NCBI RefSeq assembly: GCF_001700435.1
Contig: NZ_LYPC01000027.1
Location: 1,232,433 to 1,296,432, forward strand
From: Paenibacillus pectinilyticus
GTDB taxonomy: Bacteria > Bacillota > Bacilli > Paenibacillales > NBRC-103111
DNA length: 64,000 nt
Reading direction: 5' to 3'
Part shown: positions 55,209-63,504 of the stretch, one piece after another
How the letters are laid out: the number at the start of each line of letters is the position of its first letter
Numbering within the stretch: the stretch's first letter is position 1
Program-made: the position numbers and the translations under genes
Notes under the pieces: model-generated
Told to the model about the DNA's origin: nothing
Seen by the model: the letters and a program-made list of their open reading frames with translations, nothing else
Database searches by the model: none

Positions 55209-55955
55209 ATGGCAACTTCTCAATTACCACAGCTCGGCGCGAATGCTGATTTCAATCAAGTTAAGTCCACGATGATTCAATGGCAAGATTACCTCAACTG
55301 GTTCTTTCGCAATTTGGATTCTTTGAATATTAAGCATCTGACAGCCGATAAAGTGGATACAGGCACACTGAATGCAGGAAAGGTTACGATTAAGGTTGAT
55401 TACGCGACGGGCGCCAGTATAACAATCGACTCAACGGGAATGACCATTAATGATGGTACTAAAGATACCTTCCACGTAGATATACATGGTCAAGTTACAA
55501 TGACTGGGGCGCAGGTTCAATCAGCAGCTGGAACGTATCCAAGGATTGAATTGTCGTCATCTGATGAATTGTTGAAAGCTTCGTCAGATGCAAATAACTT
55601 TATTTATATTACCCCTGATTATGTGGGTGGTACACCAGCATTAGTTTGGGATAATCCACCGAACGGGAGTATGCAAATGTTTATTATTCCTGATAATTCA
55701 GGTGATTTCATGATCAATACAACAGCCGGAAAGATCAATATTAAATCTTCAACAGATGATGTAGTTCTCCAATGTGGTACGGGTAAGAAAATAACCGTAA
55801 ATTCATGGAATGAGCTTTACAATGTATTTAACGGACAATCAATGCAAACGGCTTTGAATGCGAAAGCTAATACTTTTAGTGGCTATACAGGATCTTTCTC
55901 TACAGGAACTAATACCGTAATTGTATCGAACGGGATAATTACTGGTGTGGTATAA
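55209..55955 (+). CDS. Tail fibre-like protein
   Basis: 248 residues. IKHLTADKVDTGTLNAGKVT is the phage fibre block seen in many Gram-positive phages; the rest is beta-rich (INDGTKDTFHVDIHGQVTMT, KINIKSSTDDVVLQCGTGKK). AAGGAGG ribosome site. Probably a short fibre or base of the spikes. Confidence 0.7.
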   Translation: MATSQLPQLGANADFNQVKSTMIQWQDYLNWFFRNLDSLNIKHLTADKVDTGTLNAGKVTIKVDYATGASITIDSTGMTINDGTKDTFHVDIHGQVTMTGAQVQSAAGTYPRIELSSSDELLKASSDANNFIYITPDYVGGTPALVWDNPPNGSMQMFIIPDNSGDFMINTTAGKINIKSSTDDVVLQCGTGKKITVNSWNELYNVFNGQSMQTALNAKANTFSGYTGSFSTGTNTVIVSNGIITGVV

Positions 55956-55988
55956 TTGGTGAAAAATACCACATGAGGTGATCTTTAT

Positions 55989-56522
55989 ATGAAAAAATTC
56001 ATTTTAGGTTTATTGGTTGGAGTATCAATAACAGCTGCGGGATCTGTATACGCTGATGACATTGTTGATAGTATCGTAGGGAAAACAATCCAAGGACAGT
56101 TTCCTGTTAAAATATCGGGAAAATCACTGGATACTCAGGCGGCTGTTATTGATGGAACGAGTTATTTACCTGTTAGAGCTATTGGAGAAGCGTTAAACAT
56201 GGATGTTTCTTTTAATTCAGATTTAGGTATTGAACTTAAACCGAAAGGAGCAACAACAGTGCCGGAATCACCTCAAGCAACATCTGTGCCAGCACAGCCA
56301 ATCACAGGTCCGACTGAAGATATTCTTGTTGATCCAAATCTTCCAGTGGATAAACAAATATCGTACCTGCAGTCAGAAATTAAATCACTTGAAATTACTT
56401 TGCCTATCTCCAAGTATACATTCGAGCATAGCCAGTCTAATAAGGAATTAGAAGAGTCTATTACACGAGACGAAAAGCGCTTAGCAGCAATGAAAGCATT
56501 ACTCGAGCAGTTACAAAAATAA
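55989..56522 (+). CDS. Secreted stalk-domain protein (copper-amine-oxidase N-terminal-like)
   Basis: 177 residues with a signal peptide (KKFILGLLVGVSITAAGSVYA then D). The mature N-terminus has the stalk domain seen in Paenibacillus surface proteins (INGTSYLPVRAIGEALNMDV-like block). A Pro/Thr linker and a C-terminal coiled coil (ELEESITRDEKRLAAMKALL) follow. It is exported by the host cell, not a typical virion part, and probably alters the cell surface. Set off by its own ribosome site and terminator. Confidence 0.78.
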   Translation: MKKFILGLLVGVSITAAGSVYADDIVDSIVGKTIQGQFPVKISGKSLDTQAAVIDGTSYLPVRAIGEALNMDVSFNSDLGIELKPKGATTVPESPQATSVPAQPITGPTEDILVDPNLPVDKQISYLQSEIKSLEITLPISKYTFEHSQSNKELEESITRDEKRLAAMKALLEQLQK

Positions 56523-56530
56523 TCAACCGA

Positions 56531-56553
56531 GAGTCGCTGATGCGGCTCTTTTT
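56531..56553 (+). terminator. Rho-independent terminator
   Basis: GAGTCGC-TGAT-GCGGCTC followed by TTTTT, nine bases after the stalk-protein stop. Confidence 0.88.
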
Positions 56554-56576
56554 GGTATAATGAGGAGGAAGAATGT

Positions 56577-56780
56577 ATGCTGAAAATAAAAACAACGTTT
56601 TGCCAACATTGTGAAGTCTCACGTTTCGATTCAAATCTTGATGGACGGTGCCGTTTTTGTAATACTCCATTGTATGAAAAAGAAATAGAACTGCCCGAAT
56701 TGAGCAGTTCCGATAAAAATATTGCATTAAAATACATGGCAGATAATAGACCAGTTTCATTTTCAACTAATGGTTGTTGA
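56577..56780 (+). CDS. Small zinc-ribbon protein, 67 residues
   Basis: CQHCEVSRFDSNLDGRCRFC gives two CxxC pairs (residues 9-28), a complete zinc ribbon. GAGGAGG ribosome site. Its 3' end overlaps by 14 bases the end of a minus-strand gene that converges on it. Function unknown. Confidence 0.6.
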   Translation: MLKIKTTFCQHCEVSRFDSNLDGRCRFCNTPLYEKEIELPELSSSDKNIALKYMADNRPVSFSTNGC

Positions 56781-57036
56781 TCCATGTCTGTAACGATTCG
56801 GCCTTAGAAACGTAAGCAGCGAAATCTTTGTTGATACCAATAACAAAGATTTCGTCATTAGAGTCTAAATGAGCCCTTAAAATATCTCTAACTTTGTCCG
56901 ATGAGTGATTAGTGCTGATGAGATATACTGATTCTAAGACTTTATAAGTTTGGCCTATTGTCGGTATTGTCTTATATAGACTCGAGTAATCTCTTTTTGG
57001 TGCATGTAAGTCATAACTTATTAAATATAACGACAT
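56767..57036 (-). CDS. Cas2/VapD-like small protein, stand-alone
   Basis: ATG 57036 after a very strong GGAAGGAGGTGG; 89 residues (an upstream in-frame ATG at 57066 lacks a ribosome site). Begins MSLYLISYDLHAPKRDYSSL, with the strand-ending Asp (YD, residue 9) of the Cas2/VapD ferredoxin-like fold. ESVYLISTNHSSDKVRDILR and DEIFVIGINKDF fit the second half of that fold. Cas2-like proteins outside CRISPR loci include VapD toxins and uncharacterised SinR-like proteins. There are no CRISPR repeats or Cas1 here. It is the only minus-strand gene inside the late operon and appears to have its own promoter, so it may be made in the lysogen. Confidence 0.72.
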   Translation of the reverse strand: MSLYLISYDLHAPKRDYSSLYKTIPTIGQTYKVLESVYLISTNHSSDKVRDILRAHLDSNDEIFVIGINKDFAAYVSKAESLQTWINNH

Positions 57037-57077
57037 ATTTCCACCTCCTTCCCTATAAAATGACATGTGACAATATC

Positions 57078-57105
57078 ATTCTATCAGGTTGGAGATAATT
57101 TACAA
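57078..57105 (-). promoter_or_regulatory. Putative promoter for the Cas2-like gene
   Basis: Read on the minus strand: TTGTAA (57105-57100), a 16-base spacer, TAGAAT (57083-57078). Start expected near 57071, about 35 bases before the ATG. Confidence 0.45.
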
Positions 57106-57107
57106 TT

Positions 57108-57133
57108 GAGTCTATCATTGATAGGCTCTTTTT
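57108..57133 (+). terminator. Rho-independent terminator before the internal virion genes
   Basis: GAGTCTATC-ATT-GATAGGCTC, a 9-bp stem with a three-base loop and one G-T pair, followed by TTTTTC. With the terminator at 56531 it isolates the zinc-ribbon/Cas2-like pair from late read-through. Confidence 0.8.
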
Positions 57134-57156
57134 CATTTACAGAAAGAGGTGATCAA

Positions 57157-58671
57157 ATGGCATATGACCAGAGCGTTAGGACCCTCATGAACAACAATAA
57201 ATATGATAACGACAAAATCGGTTATAACGCTGATTCAGGATATGTGACGTATGGCGGACAAAACTTTATGAAACCCCAGTTAAATGTGAATGGAACGACC
57301 TATACGGATCAAGCGACATTCGATCAAGCGCATAACCAATATAAACAGAATTCAGCTAATGCAGCGGCCGCGTATAACACGACTCCACAACCTGCGGCAC
57401 AACCAGCTAACCAAGGTTATACAAACCCATACACACAGCAGATCACTGATATCCTGGCACATCTAAACGCCGCTACTCAAGCTCCACCGGTTGACGTTTA
57501 TTCTAGCCCACAGTATGCAGCAGCGCAGGCTCAAGCACAGCGTGGAGTGGCAGAAGGGCAACGTCAAAGCAGAGAGAATCTTAACCGCAGAGGTATATTA
57601 GATTCGAGTCTAACGAGCAGCCAGGCTAATCAAATCGCGGCGAATTCAAATGAGTACCTAACAACTCAATTAGTTCCGCAGATCCAAGCACAGTTACAAG
57701 CTCAACGCCAACAAGAGTTGCAGGCTCAGCAAAACATGTTTCAAAACTATTTTAATTTAAGCAATCAAGCAGATAGTCAACATAACGCTGACCGCAATTT
57801 CGACGCAGGAAGACAGGACGCAGCCACCGCGGCCACTGGTTATTGGGCGCCAGACGCGAACACACTGAGCTCTGTTAGAAAGCAAATGGAGGCAAACAGC
57901 GCGGCGTATGCATCCGCATCTCCAGATCGTCAAAAACAGTTGCATGAGGATAACTTGAGATTGGCCACATCGATCGGTGGAAGTGATACGACCGGCAATG
58001 GTGATTATGCATTTGGTCCGATGCGTACCGTTCAAGGCCAGCAATTAGATACAAGCAAAGAACAATTCGATAAACAATTTAACGCCCAAGAAGCACAACG
58101 ACAGTGGGATAATACGTTTAAACAGGGTCAATTCGATTATCAAAAAGCTTCTGATCTATGGGAGCAGAACTTTAAAGATAAATCATTTGATCAAAGCGTT
58201 AAACAGTTTGCTCAGAACCTTGGTGCAGACTACGCCAAGTTAAACCAATCTCAACAACAGTTCGTCGCAGAGATGGCATATAAAAACAAAGCACTCGAAA
58301 TGCAAAACGACCCTAACAATCTTGACAATCAGTACAAGAAAGCGCAGATTGAATCGCTCACCAATAAGAATGATAAATCTGCAGATCACGGAATAGATGA
58401 ATATGACCTCGCTATGATCGATAGCTTAGCATCTCAAAAAGGGTTGGATGTTGGAAAAGCGGATGCATCAGCAATCAAACAGTTTGTAGCTGGCTTGAAA
58501 GCTCAGAATGCATGGTCTACGGATGAAGCTAAGCAGGTAGAATCTTATCTGGGGCAAAAAGCGGCAGCAGCTCAAGCGGCAAATAAAACCGCAAACGACC
58601 AACGAGCAGAGAGAGTTAAGAAAGCGGATGACATTGCTAAACGCTTGGGCAGCGGAAGAATTGGAGGCTGA
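57157..58671 (+). CDS. Internal virion-type protein, Gln/Ala-rich
   Basis: ATG 57157 (MAYDQSVRTLMNNNKYDNDK) after AAGAGGTG; 504 residues. Ala/Gln-rich with a repeated amphipathic pattern (QSRENLNRRGILDSSLTSSQ, EEAQRQWDNTFKQGQFDYQK-like). Low-complexity, helical, late-operon proteins of this type in short-tailed phages are packed in the head and ejected with DNA to build a channel. The following large protein is the natural partner, two bases downstream. Confidence 0.62.
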   Translation: MAYDQSVRTLMNNNKYDNDKIGYNADSGYVTYGGQNFMKPQLNVNGTTYTDQATFDQAHNQYKQNSANAAAAYNTTPQPAAQPANQGYTNPYTQQITDILAHLNAATQAPPVDVYSSPQYAAAQAQAQRGVAEGQRQSRENLNRRGILDSSLTSSQANQIAANSNEYLTTQLVPQIQAQLQAQRQQELQAQQNMFQNYFNLSNQADSQHNADRNFDAGRQDAATAATGYWAPDANTLSSVRKQMEANSAAYASASPDRQKQLHEDNLRLATSIGGSDTTGNGDYAFGPMRTVQGQQLDTSKEQFDKQFNAQEAQRQWDNTFKQGQFDYQKASDLWEQNFKDKSFDQSVKQFAQNLGADYAKLNQSQQQFVAEMAYKNKALEMQNDPNNLDNQYKKAQIESLTNKNDKSADHGIDEYDLAMIDSLASQKGLDVGKADASAIKQFVAGLKAQNAWSTDEAKQVESYLGQKAAAAQAANKTANDQRAERVKKADDIAKRLGSGRIGG

Positions 58672-58673
58672 TT

Positions 58674-61304
58674 ATGGGGCTCTTTGACAAGGGTGTGAAT
58701 CGAAATGGTAAAGGTTTGTTTGGAAACGACGCCTATGACACAACCTCTTTAGATAAACAAATCAGCAATGCCAATACACGAATTCAAGATGCAGGGTACC
58801 AACAGCAGGATTCCGATAAAAGGAATTGGTTTGAGAAGAGTACAAACCTTCCTCAAGGACAGAACTGGTTATTTGATACACTGGAACTGTTGGGAAGGCC
58901 AGGCAACGCCATCAAGAATGCAGTGGATAAAACATTCATTAAGAACCAAGAAGGACTTGGTGAATCCGTTATAAACGGTCTATCCGGCAGAGAAAAGGTT
59001 CATGGCGTGGATATAGCTAGTGACCTAGGAGTCGAGAATAGATTAGGTAAATTCGCATTAGGGTTGGGTGCTGACATAGCGCTCGACCCTTTAACATACG
59101 TACCAGGTGGCGCGTTGCTTAAAGGGGCAAAAGGTGCCACTAAATTAGCGGCGGCACCGTTAAGGTTAGGTTATAAGGCGTTAGAGAGTGCATCACCGGG
59201 ACTACAAGCGCTGCGAACCAATACGGTTGAACCCTTATTAAATGGGGCTAAAGACGTTCTAGGACACGCTTTTGTGCCACAGTATAAATGGGATCAGACA
59301 TTGACTGGTGGGACAGACGATACTTTAAAGCAGTTGTATCGTGATACCAACAATACAAGGGACTTCATGAATGAGGAAGCTCTCAAGAACATTGGTAATA
59401 TCGCGAAGACAACAGGCGTTAATGCCGGTGATGACATCGGAAGACTTATGGAAAAGGACGTTGTCATGATGGGGCCTCGACCTTTAAGACAACTGTCTAA
59501 TGATCCCACACATCTGCAAGCTACTCAAAAATTAATGGATAGCAATGATGCTTTGAGAACGTGGGCCACAGATAATGATATCCCTATCGGTGAGATCGAT
59601 GGTTACATGCGCCATATCCTCAGTGAAGAAGAAAGGGCGTTCAGAAAGACTAAAACTGGCAGAAATATTGACCGTCCAACAGGTAGTATCAACAATCCAG
59701 ATAAACATGTTACAGATAATCGAAAATACCCGGGTAGTGCCGAAGACGCCAATGACCAAGTGGGCAGGAAAATGTTTGAGCCAAATGCCTATTTCGCTAC
59801 AGCCATCGGTCAGAAGAAGCTTATCGATTATGGTAATGCAGTTAAATTTCGCCGAGACATTTTGAGCAATCCTCAATTTGCATTCAAGCATACCAACGGA
59901 TCACAAATACCTGATGGTGCGGAGTTAATTGACACCAACAACTATCAGTTTATGAAGAACCCGAACAACGCTTTACCCGATGAGATTGGCGGAAAATATG
60001 TAGTCACCAAAGGGGTTAAGGAGGCTTTAGATCGATTCCAAGGGTTGGCAACTGATGAAGGTACCAAAGGGGTATTAAAAGCCTATGATGGGCTACAGAA
60101 CACGTGGAAAAAGATGGCCTTGCTTTCTGGTGGGTTCCATGCAAGAAACGCCGCGGGTGCACTATTCAACAACAGTGTAGCTGGCATGAACGTTGCCGAT
60201 CTGGCCAAGTACACTGCAGACGCAGGTAATGACATTTTCAACGCCATTAAGAATGGTAAGGAAAGCGCGCTGCTAACGGAATTCAGAAAGCAGGGGTTAG
60301 GCGCATCGGGAATTTCCAGAGTAGAATTTGCACGGCATGGAGAGGAACCGGAACAAGGAGTAATCAAAACGGTCAAGAACCTCAGTAAAAGTAACGGTCA
60401 ACGCTTAAATGAAGCTGTTAACCCGTTGAAACTCAGCAGCTATAAGAACATCTTCAACACATCAAAGTCCGTTGGAGAAGCGTCAGATCAAGTAAATCGG
60501 CTTGCACTCTATAAATGGGCTAAGGATAAAGGAATGACGCCAGAACAGGCCGCGGCGAAGGTGAGAGAGGTTCAATTTGATTACTCGGAGCTCACCCCTT
60601 TCGAAAGAAATGTAGCCAAACGAGTGATGCCGTTCTATACCTGGAGCCGAAAAAATATACCGTATCAAATTCAATCCTTCCTTAATGATCCGCGTAAATA
60701 TGAGTATTTAAATAAGGCGCGTCTAAACGCTCAGGATGCCGTAGGACTGAACGATGATAACATCCCTGACTACATGAAAGAAAGCTTTACAATGCCTGTG
60801 TATGGGGCGAATGGTAAGGGTAAAATGCTCGGTTTGAACCTACCTGTAGGCGATCTAACAAAGTTATCTAAGCCTGGTAAGACACTCGTGGATTCTGTTT
60901 CGGCAGTATTGAAAGCACCGGCTGAACTCGCGCTTAATTACAATATGTTCAGAGGCAAGCCGATTCAGAAGTTTGAGGGGCAGGAAACGAAATATCAGGT
61001 TCCGTTTACCAATAAAGAATTTGGTTTGCCGGTTAAATTGGCATATGCGCTCGAGCAATCCACTGGACAGATCGGTAGGGGCTTAAGCGGCATCTTACAA
61101 AAGCCTGAGAGTGTCGATCAAGATACGGCCACTAGGTTGCCGTCATTAGGTGTTAGTTCAATGACAAAAGACTTTGACGCTCAAAAATATGCTTATTACA
61201 AGCGTTTGGATGACCTTAAGAAGCTGCAAGATCTTATATTATACATTCAGCAGCAAGAAGGGGAAAAACCAAGAACAATTGCTGAGATTAAAAAGACGCG
61301 TTAG
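58674..61304 (+). CDS. Large polyvalent/internal virion protein (LPD38-like region)
   Basis: 876 residues. Residues about 640-690 carry FDYSELTPFERNVAKRVMPF and YTWSRKNIPYQIQ, matching the LPD38 (large polyvalent-protein associated) pattern. Gly/Ala hydrophobic stretches near 125-165 (GLGADIALDPLTYVPGGALL) could cross a membrane. Last gene of the late operon, right after another putative internal protein, so an ejected pilot protein is likely. No lytic transglycosylase motif was seen. Confidence 0.62.
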   Translation: MGLFDKGVNRNGKGLFGNDAYDTTSLDKQISNANTRIQDAGYQQQDSDKRNWFEKSTNLPQGQNWLFDTLELLGRPGNAIKNAVDKTFIKNQEGLGESVINGLSGREKVHGVDIASDLGVENRLGKFALGLGADIALDPLTYVPGGALLKGAKGATKLAAAPLRLGYKALESASPGLQALRTNTVEPLLNGAKDVLGHAFVPQYKWDQTLTGGTDDTLKQLYRDTNNTRDFMNEEALKNIGNIAKTTGVNAGDDIGRLMEKDVVMMGPRPLRQLSNDPTHLQATQKLMDSNDALRTWATDNDIPIGEIDGYMRHILSEEERAFRKTKTGRNIDRPTGSINNPDKHVTDNRKYPGSAEDANDQVGRKMFEPNAYFATAIGQKKLIDYGNAVKFRRDILSNPQFAFKHTNGSQIPDGAELIDTNNYQFMKNPNNALPDEIGGKYVVTKGVKEALDRFQGLATDEGTKGVLKAYDGLQNTWKKMALLSGGFHARNAAGALFNNSVAGMNVADLAKYTADAGNDIFNAIKNGKESALLTEFRKQGLGASGISRVEFARHGEEPEQGVIKTVKNLSKSNGQRLNEAVNPLKLSSYKNIFNTSKSVGEASDQVNRLALYKWAKDKGMTPEQAAAKVREVQFDYSELTPFERNVAKRVMPFYTWSRKNIPYQIQSFLNDPRKYEYLNKARLNAQDAVGLNDDNIPDYMKESFTMPVYGANGKGKMLGLNLPVGDLTKLSKPGKTLVDSVSAVLKAPAELALNYNMFRGKPIQKFEGQETKYQVPFTNKEFGLPVKLAYALEQSTGQIGRGLSGILQKPESVDQDTATRLPSLGVSSMTKDFDAQKYAYYKRLDDLKKLQDLILYIQQQEGEKPRTIAEIKKTR

Positions 61305-61307
61305 TTT

Positions 61308-61586
61308 TTAAAGATCAGATTTTCGGGAAGACATGATACTTTTTTCTGAGTTATTAATTGAGAAAATAGTTATACCACCTAACAAAATAGTTGCCCCGAT
61401 GATTAAAAAATATTTTGTATTACGTTGCGATTGAGCATCTTTATCAATGACTGTTGCTCCAAAAAGTGATTTCGATCCTTCTGCTCTGGGTAATATTTTT
61501 GTTGGTGTGTCCGTATTTAAAAATGAAATAATTTCTATTAGTACGATAGCGATTAAAACAATAGATGCTAAAGTTCTTTTTGTCAT
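61308..61586 (-). CDS. Two-span membrane protein downstream of the repressor
   Basis: ATG 61586 (MTKRTLASIVLIAIVLIEII) after GGGAGG is preferred over the in-frame ATG at 61634; 92 residues. Two membrane helices (residues about 5-21 and 60-80), with a charged loop between, ending basic. Transcribed from the repressor side, so it is probably expressed in the lysogen. Such placement and topology are seen in superinfection-exclusion proteins; this is inference. Confidence 0.6.
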   Translation of the reverse strand: MTKRTLASIVLIAIVLIEIISFLNTDTPTKILPRAEGSKSLFGATVIDKDAQSQRNTKYFLIIGATILLGGITIFSINNSEKSIMSSRKSDL

Positions 61587-61605
61587 AGATACCTCCCTGG
61601 GAGCC

Positions 61606-62139
61606 CTATTGGGCTCCTTTGTTAATGATTCCATGATTGATTATTAGTCTAGTTTCAGTTTCAAACATAACACCTTCGTATTTTCCATCGAAAATATTAT
61701 CTACAATTAATTCTTCAAGTTCTTTAACGATTAATTGTTGAGGAACAGCGTAAAGTTTCGATAGTAATCCTTTTGGGATTGTTATATCAAAAATGAAACT
61801 GGGTTCTCCGACACGACCTATACCTTGATCTATTTTTACTGGTAAAGAACACTCCATATATTCTTCATTTATTTTGAAAATAATGGATATCTCATAGTTG
61901 TTATCATCTAATTTTGTATGTTCACTGTAGTTAACACTGAAATCAACGATCGTGAATAAATCTCCTGCTGTGATATTTAAATATGTACAGATTTTTTCTA
62001 AAGTATCATATTGAATGCCAGTCGCCCTATTAGTAACAAGTCCTGAAATTGTGTTCTTATTTATTCCTGTTGCTTCAGCGATCTGAATATTTTTAATCCC
62101 TCTTTCGGCGAGGATTACGCCGAGATTACATTTAATCAA
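61606..62139 (-). CDS. Phage repressor-like helix-turn-helix protein
   Basis: TTG 62139 (MIKCNLGVILAERGI) lines up with the Cro-like paralogue and lies ten bases after AAGGA; GTG 62148 is the alternative. N-terminal 65 residues are an HTH_26/XRE-type DNA-binding domain (IAEATGINKNTISGLVTNRA). The C-terminal 110 are a beta-rich domain of unknown family, without the Ser/Lys LexA protease signature. Divergent from the Cro-like gene, so it is the likely lysogeny repressor, and induction would need something other than self-cleavage. Confidence 0.75.
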   Translation of the reverse strand: MIKCNLGVILAERGIKNIQIAEATGINKNTISGLVTNRATGIQYDTLEKICTYLNITAGDLFTIVDFSVNYSEHTKLDDNNYEISIIFKINEEYMECSLPVKIDQGIGRVGEPSFIFDITIPKGLLSKLYAVPQQLIVKELEELIVDNIFDGKYEGVMFETETRLIINHGIINKGAQ

Positions 62140-62148
62140 AGTTATCAC

Positions 62149-62215
62149 TTTCCTTTTTTAGTACTAGTATTGATATATTTGTACCAATATGTTAGGATAA
62201 ATATGTGGATGGGAG
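62149..62215. promoter_or_regulatory. Operator/promoter region of the lysogeny switch
   Basis: Between divergent repressor and Cro-like genes. Contains the palindrome TACTAGTA and the imperfect inverted pair TATTG...CAATA (TATTGATATATTTGTACCAATA, 22 bases with half-sites), plausible operators for both proteins. AT-rich, promoters likely on both strands. Confidence 0.5.
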
Positions 62216-62224
62216 GTGAAAAAT

Positions 62225-62440
62225 GTGGCGATAAGAAATAATTTAGCATTGATCATGGCAAAAAGAAAAATCTTCTCTCTGGAAGATATATCTAAAGGAA
62301 CTGGCCTTAATAAGAACACTTTGTCATTGATTAGGCATAACAAGGCCAAAGGAATTGATTACAGAACTCTCGAGGCACTATGTACATACTTTGAAGTTCA
62401 AATTTCAGAGATGCTCGTGATTGAAGACGAGGCTTCATAA
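62225..62440 (+). CDS. Cro-like helix-turn-helix protein
   Basis: GTG 62225 (MAIRNNLALIMAKRKI), eight bases after GGGAGG, is preferred to GTG 62216, which overlaps that site. 71 residues, all DNA-binding domain (ISKGTGLNKNTLSLIRHNKA), clearly homologous to the repressor's N-terminus (NKNT, GI.Y.TLE.LCTY). So the two opposing regulators arose from one domain. Confidence 0.78.
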   Translation: MAIRNNLALIMAKRKIFSLEDISKGTGLNKNTLSLIRHNKAKGIDYRTLEALCTYFEVQISEMLVIEDEAS

Positions 62441-62460
62441 AACCAAAAGGAGGATTGGCT

Positions 62461-63120
62461 ATGAGTAAATTGATACTCAATACTGAATGTCGGTTGTACG
62501 AAAAAAATGGTAGGGCGTTAAGTACAAGCATTCAAGTTGCCGAAGAATTTTTAAAAGATCACAAGAACGTATTGCGTGATATTGAAAATTTAGATTGTAG
62601 CGATGAATTTAGACGGCTCAATTTTGAGCAGTCCTTTTATTCAAACGCTCAGAATAAAAAACAACCAATTGTTTATATGACAAGAGATGGATTCACATTT
62701 CTTGCATTTGGGTATCGTGGTAAGAAATCGGCTAAGTTCAAAGAAGCATATATTGCTAGGTTTAACCAAATGGAATCATTCATTAAATCATTATCTGCAG
62801 CTCGATTGGAATTCCCTGAATTAACAGAAGCAATCAAATCAGCTCACGAGGTACCCAAACATTACCACTTCACTAATGAAATAAACATGATCAATAAGAT
62901 TGTACTAGGCAAGACAGCAAAAGAGTTCAGAAAAGAGAACGGACTTGATGATGCAACATCTATCCGCCCTTATCTGACATTCGAGCAAATTACAGCTATC
63001 GAACAACTTCAGCGATTCGATACTGGACTACTAGACATCGAAGAAGATTTTCAAAAGAGAAAGGAAATGCTCACATTAAGATTCCAAAAACTAAACCAAC
63101 GCCTACTAAAATCAGCATAA
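62461..63120 (+). CDS. Rha-family phage regulatory protein
   Basis: ATG 62461 (MSKLILNTECRLYEKNGRAL) after AAAAGGAGG; 219 residues. STSIQVAEEFLKDHKNVLRD and YMTRDGFTFLAFGYRGKKSA match PF09669 (pRha). The C-terminal half (TAKEFRKENGLDDATSIRPY) is an additional DNA-binding-type domain. Rha proteins interfere with phage growth in certain hosts and act as regulators. It follows the Cro-like gene in the early lytic direction. Confidence 0.87.
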   Translation: MSKLILNTECRLYEKNGRALSTSIQVAEEFLKDHKNVLRDIENLDCSDEFRRLNFEQSFYSNAQNKKQPIVYMTRDGFTFLAFGYRGKKSAKFKEAYIARFNQMESFIKSLSAARLEFPELTEAIKSAHEVPKHYHFTNEINMINKIVLGKTAKEFRKENGLDDATSIRPYLTFEQITAIEQLQRFDTGLLDIEEDFQKRKEMLTLRFQKLNQRLLKSA

Positions 63121-63156
63121 AAGCACCTCCGCTCCGCCAAGAACAAGGTGCTTTTA
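63121..63156 (+). terminator. Rho-independent terminator after rha
   Basis: AAGCACCT and AGGTGCTTTT pair across an 18-base loop with a T-run; begins right after the stop codon. Confidence 0.88.
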
Positions 63157-63275
63157 CCAAAACTAGGATATATCTTTATATATAATATTATATACACTAT
63201 AGTCAACGTTTAAAAGTGTGAAATATTATTTTTATTATATATCAAGGATATATCCTCCCAAACTAGGAGGAAAAC
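63157..63275 (+). promoter_or_regulatory. AT-rich repeat region before the lysis genes
   Basis: AGGATATATC occurs at 63165 and 63245 (80 bases apart), the second as the perfect palindrome AGGATATATCCT. AAACTAGGA occurs at 63160 and 63260. A perfect TATAAT lies at 63181. Likely a regulated promoter of the lysis module; no good -35 is seen, so an activator may be needed. Confidence 0.4.
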
Positions 63276-63458
63276 ATGGACTATGAATCAATGTTAACCA
63301 ACGATGAGAAGCAAATTTTCATAAAATTAGTAAGCAACATGCCAGAGGGGAAAAGATTAACAATAAATCAAACAATTGACCGCCTCATTGAACTACCATT
63401 AGGATTTTTGCGAAAGCCAATGAGCCAAATGGTTAACGAATTAATTCAGAGCTCCTAA
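63276..63458 (+). CDS. Small phage protein, 60 residues
   Basis: AGGAGG before ATG. MDYESMLTNDEKQIFIKLVS..., predicted helical. Its stop codon lies within the following terminator stem. Function unknown. Confidence 0.55.
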   Translation: MDYESMLTNDEKQIFIKLVSNMPEGKRLTINQTIDRLIELPLGFLRKPMSQMVNELIQSS

Positions 63459-63473
63459 CGGGGCTCTTTTTTA
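63448..63473 (+). terminator. Terminator overlapping the preceding stop codon
   Basis: AGAGCTCC-TAAC-GGGGCTCT then TTTTT: an 8-bp stem (one T-G) with a four-base loop; the loop includes part of the TAA stop. Confidence 0.85.
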
Positions 63474-63504
63474 TATAGATTATTACCTTAAGGAGCTGAT
63501 GAAA

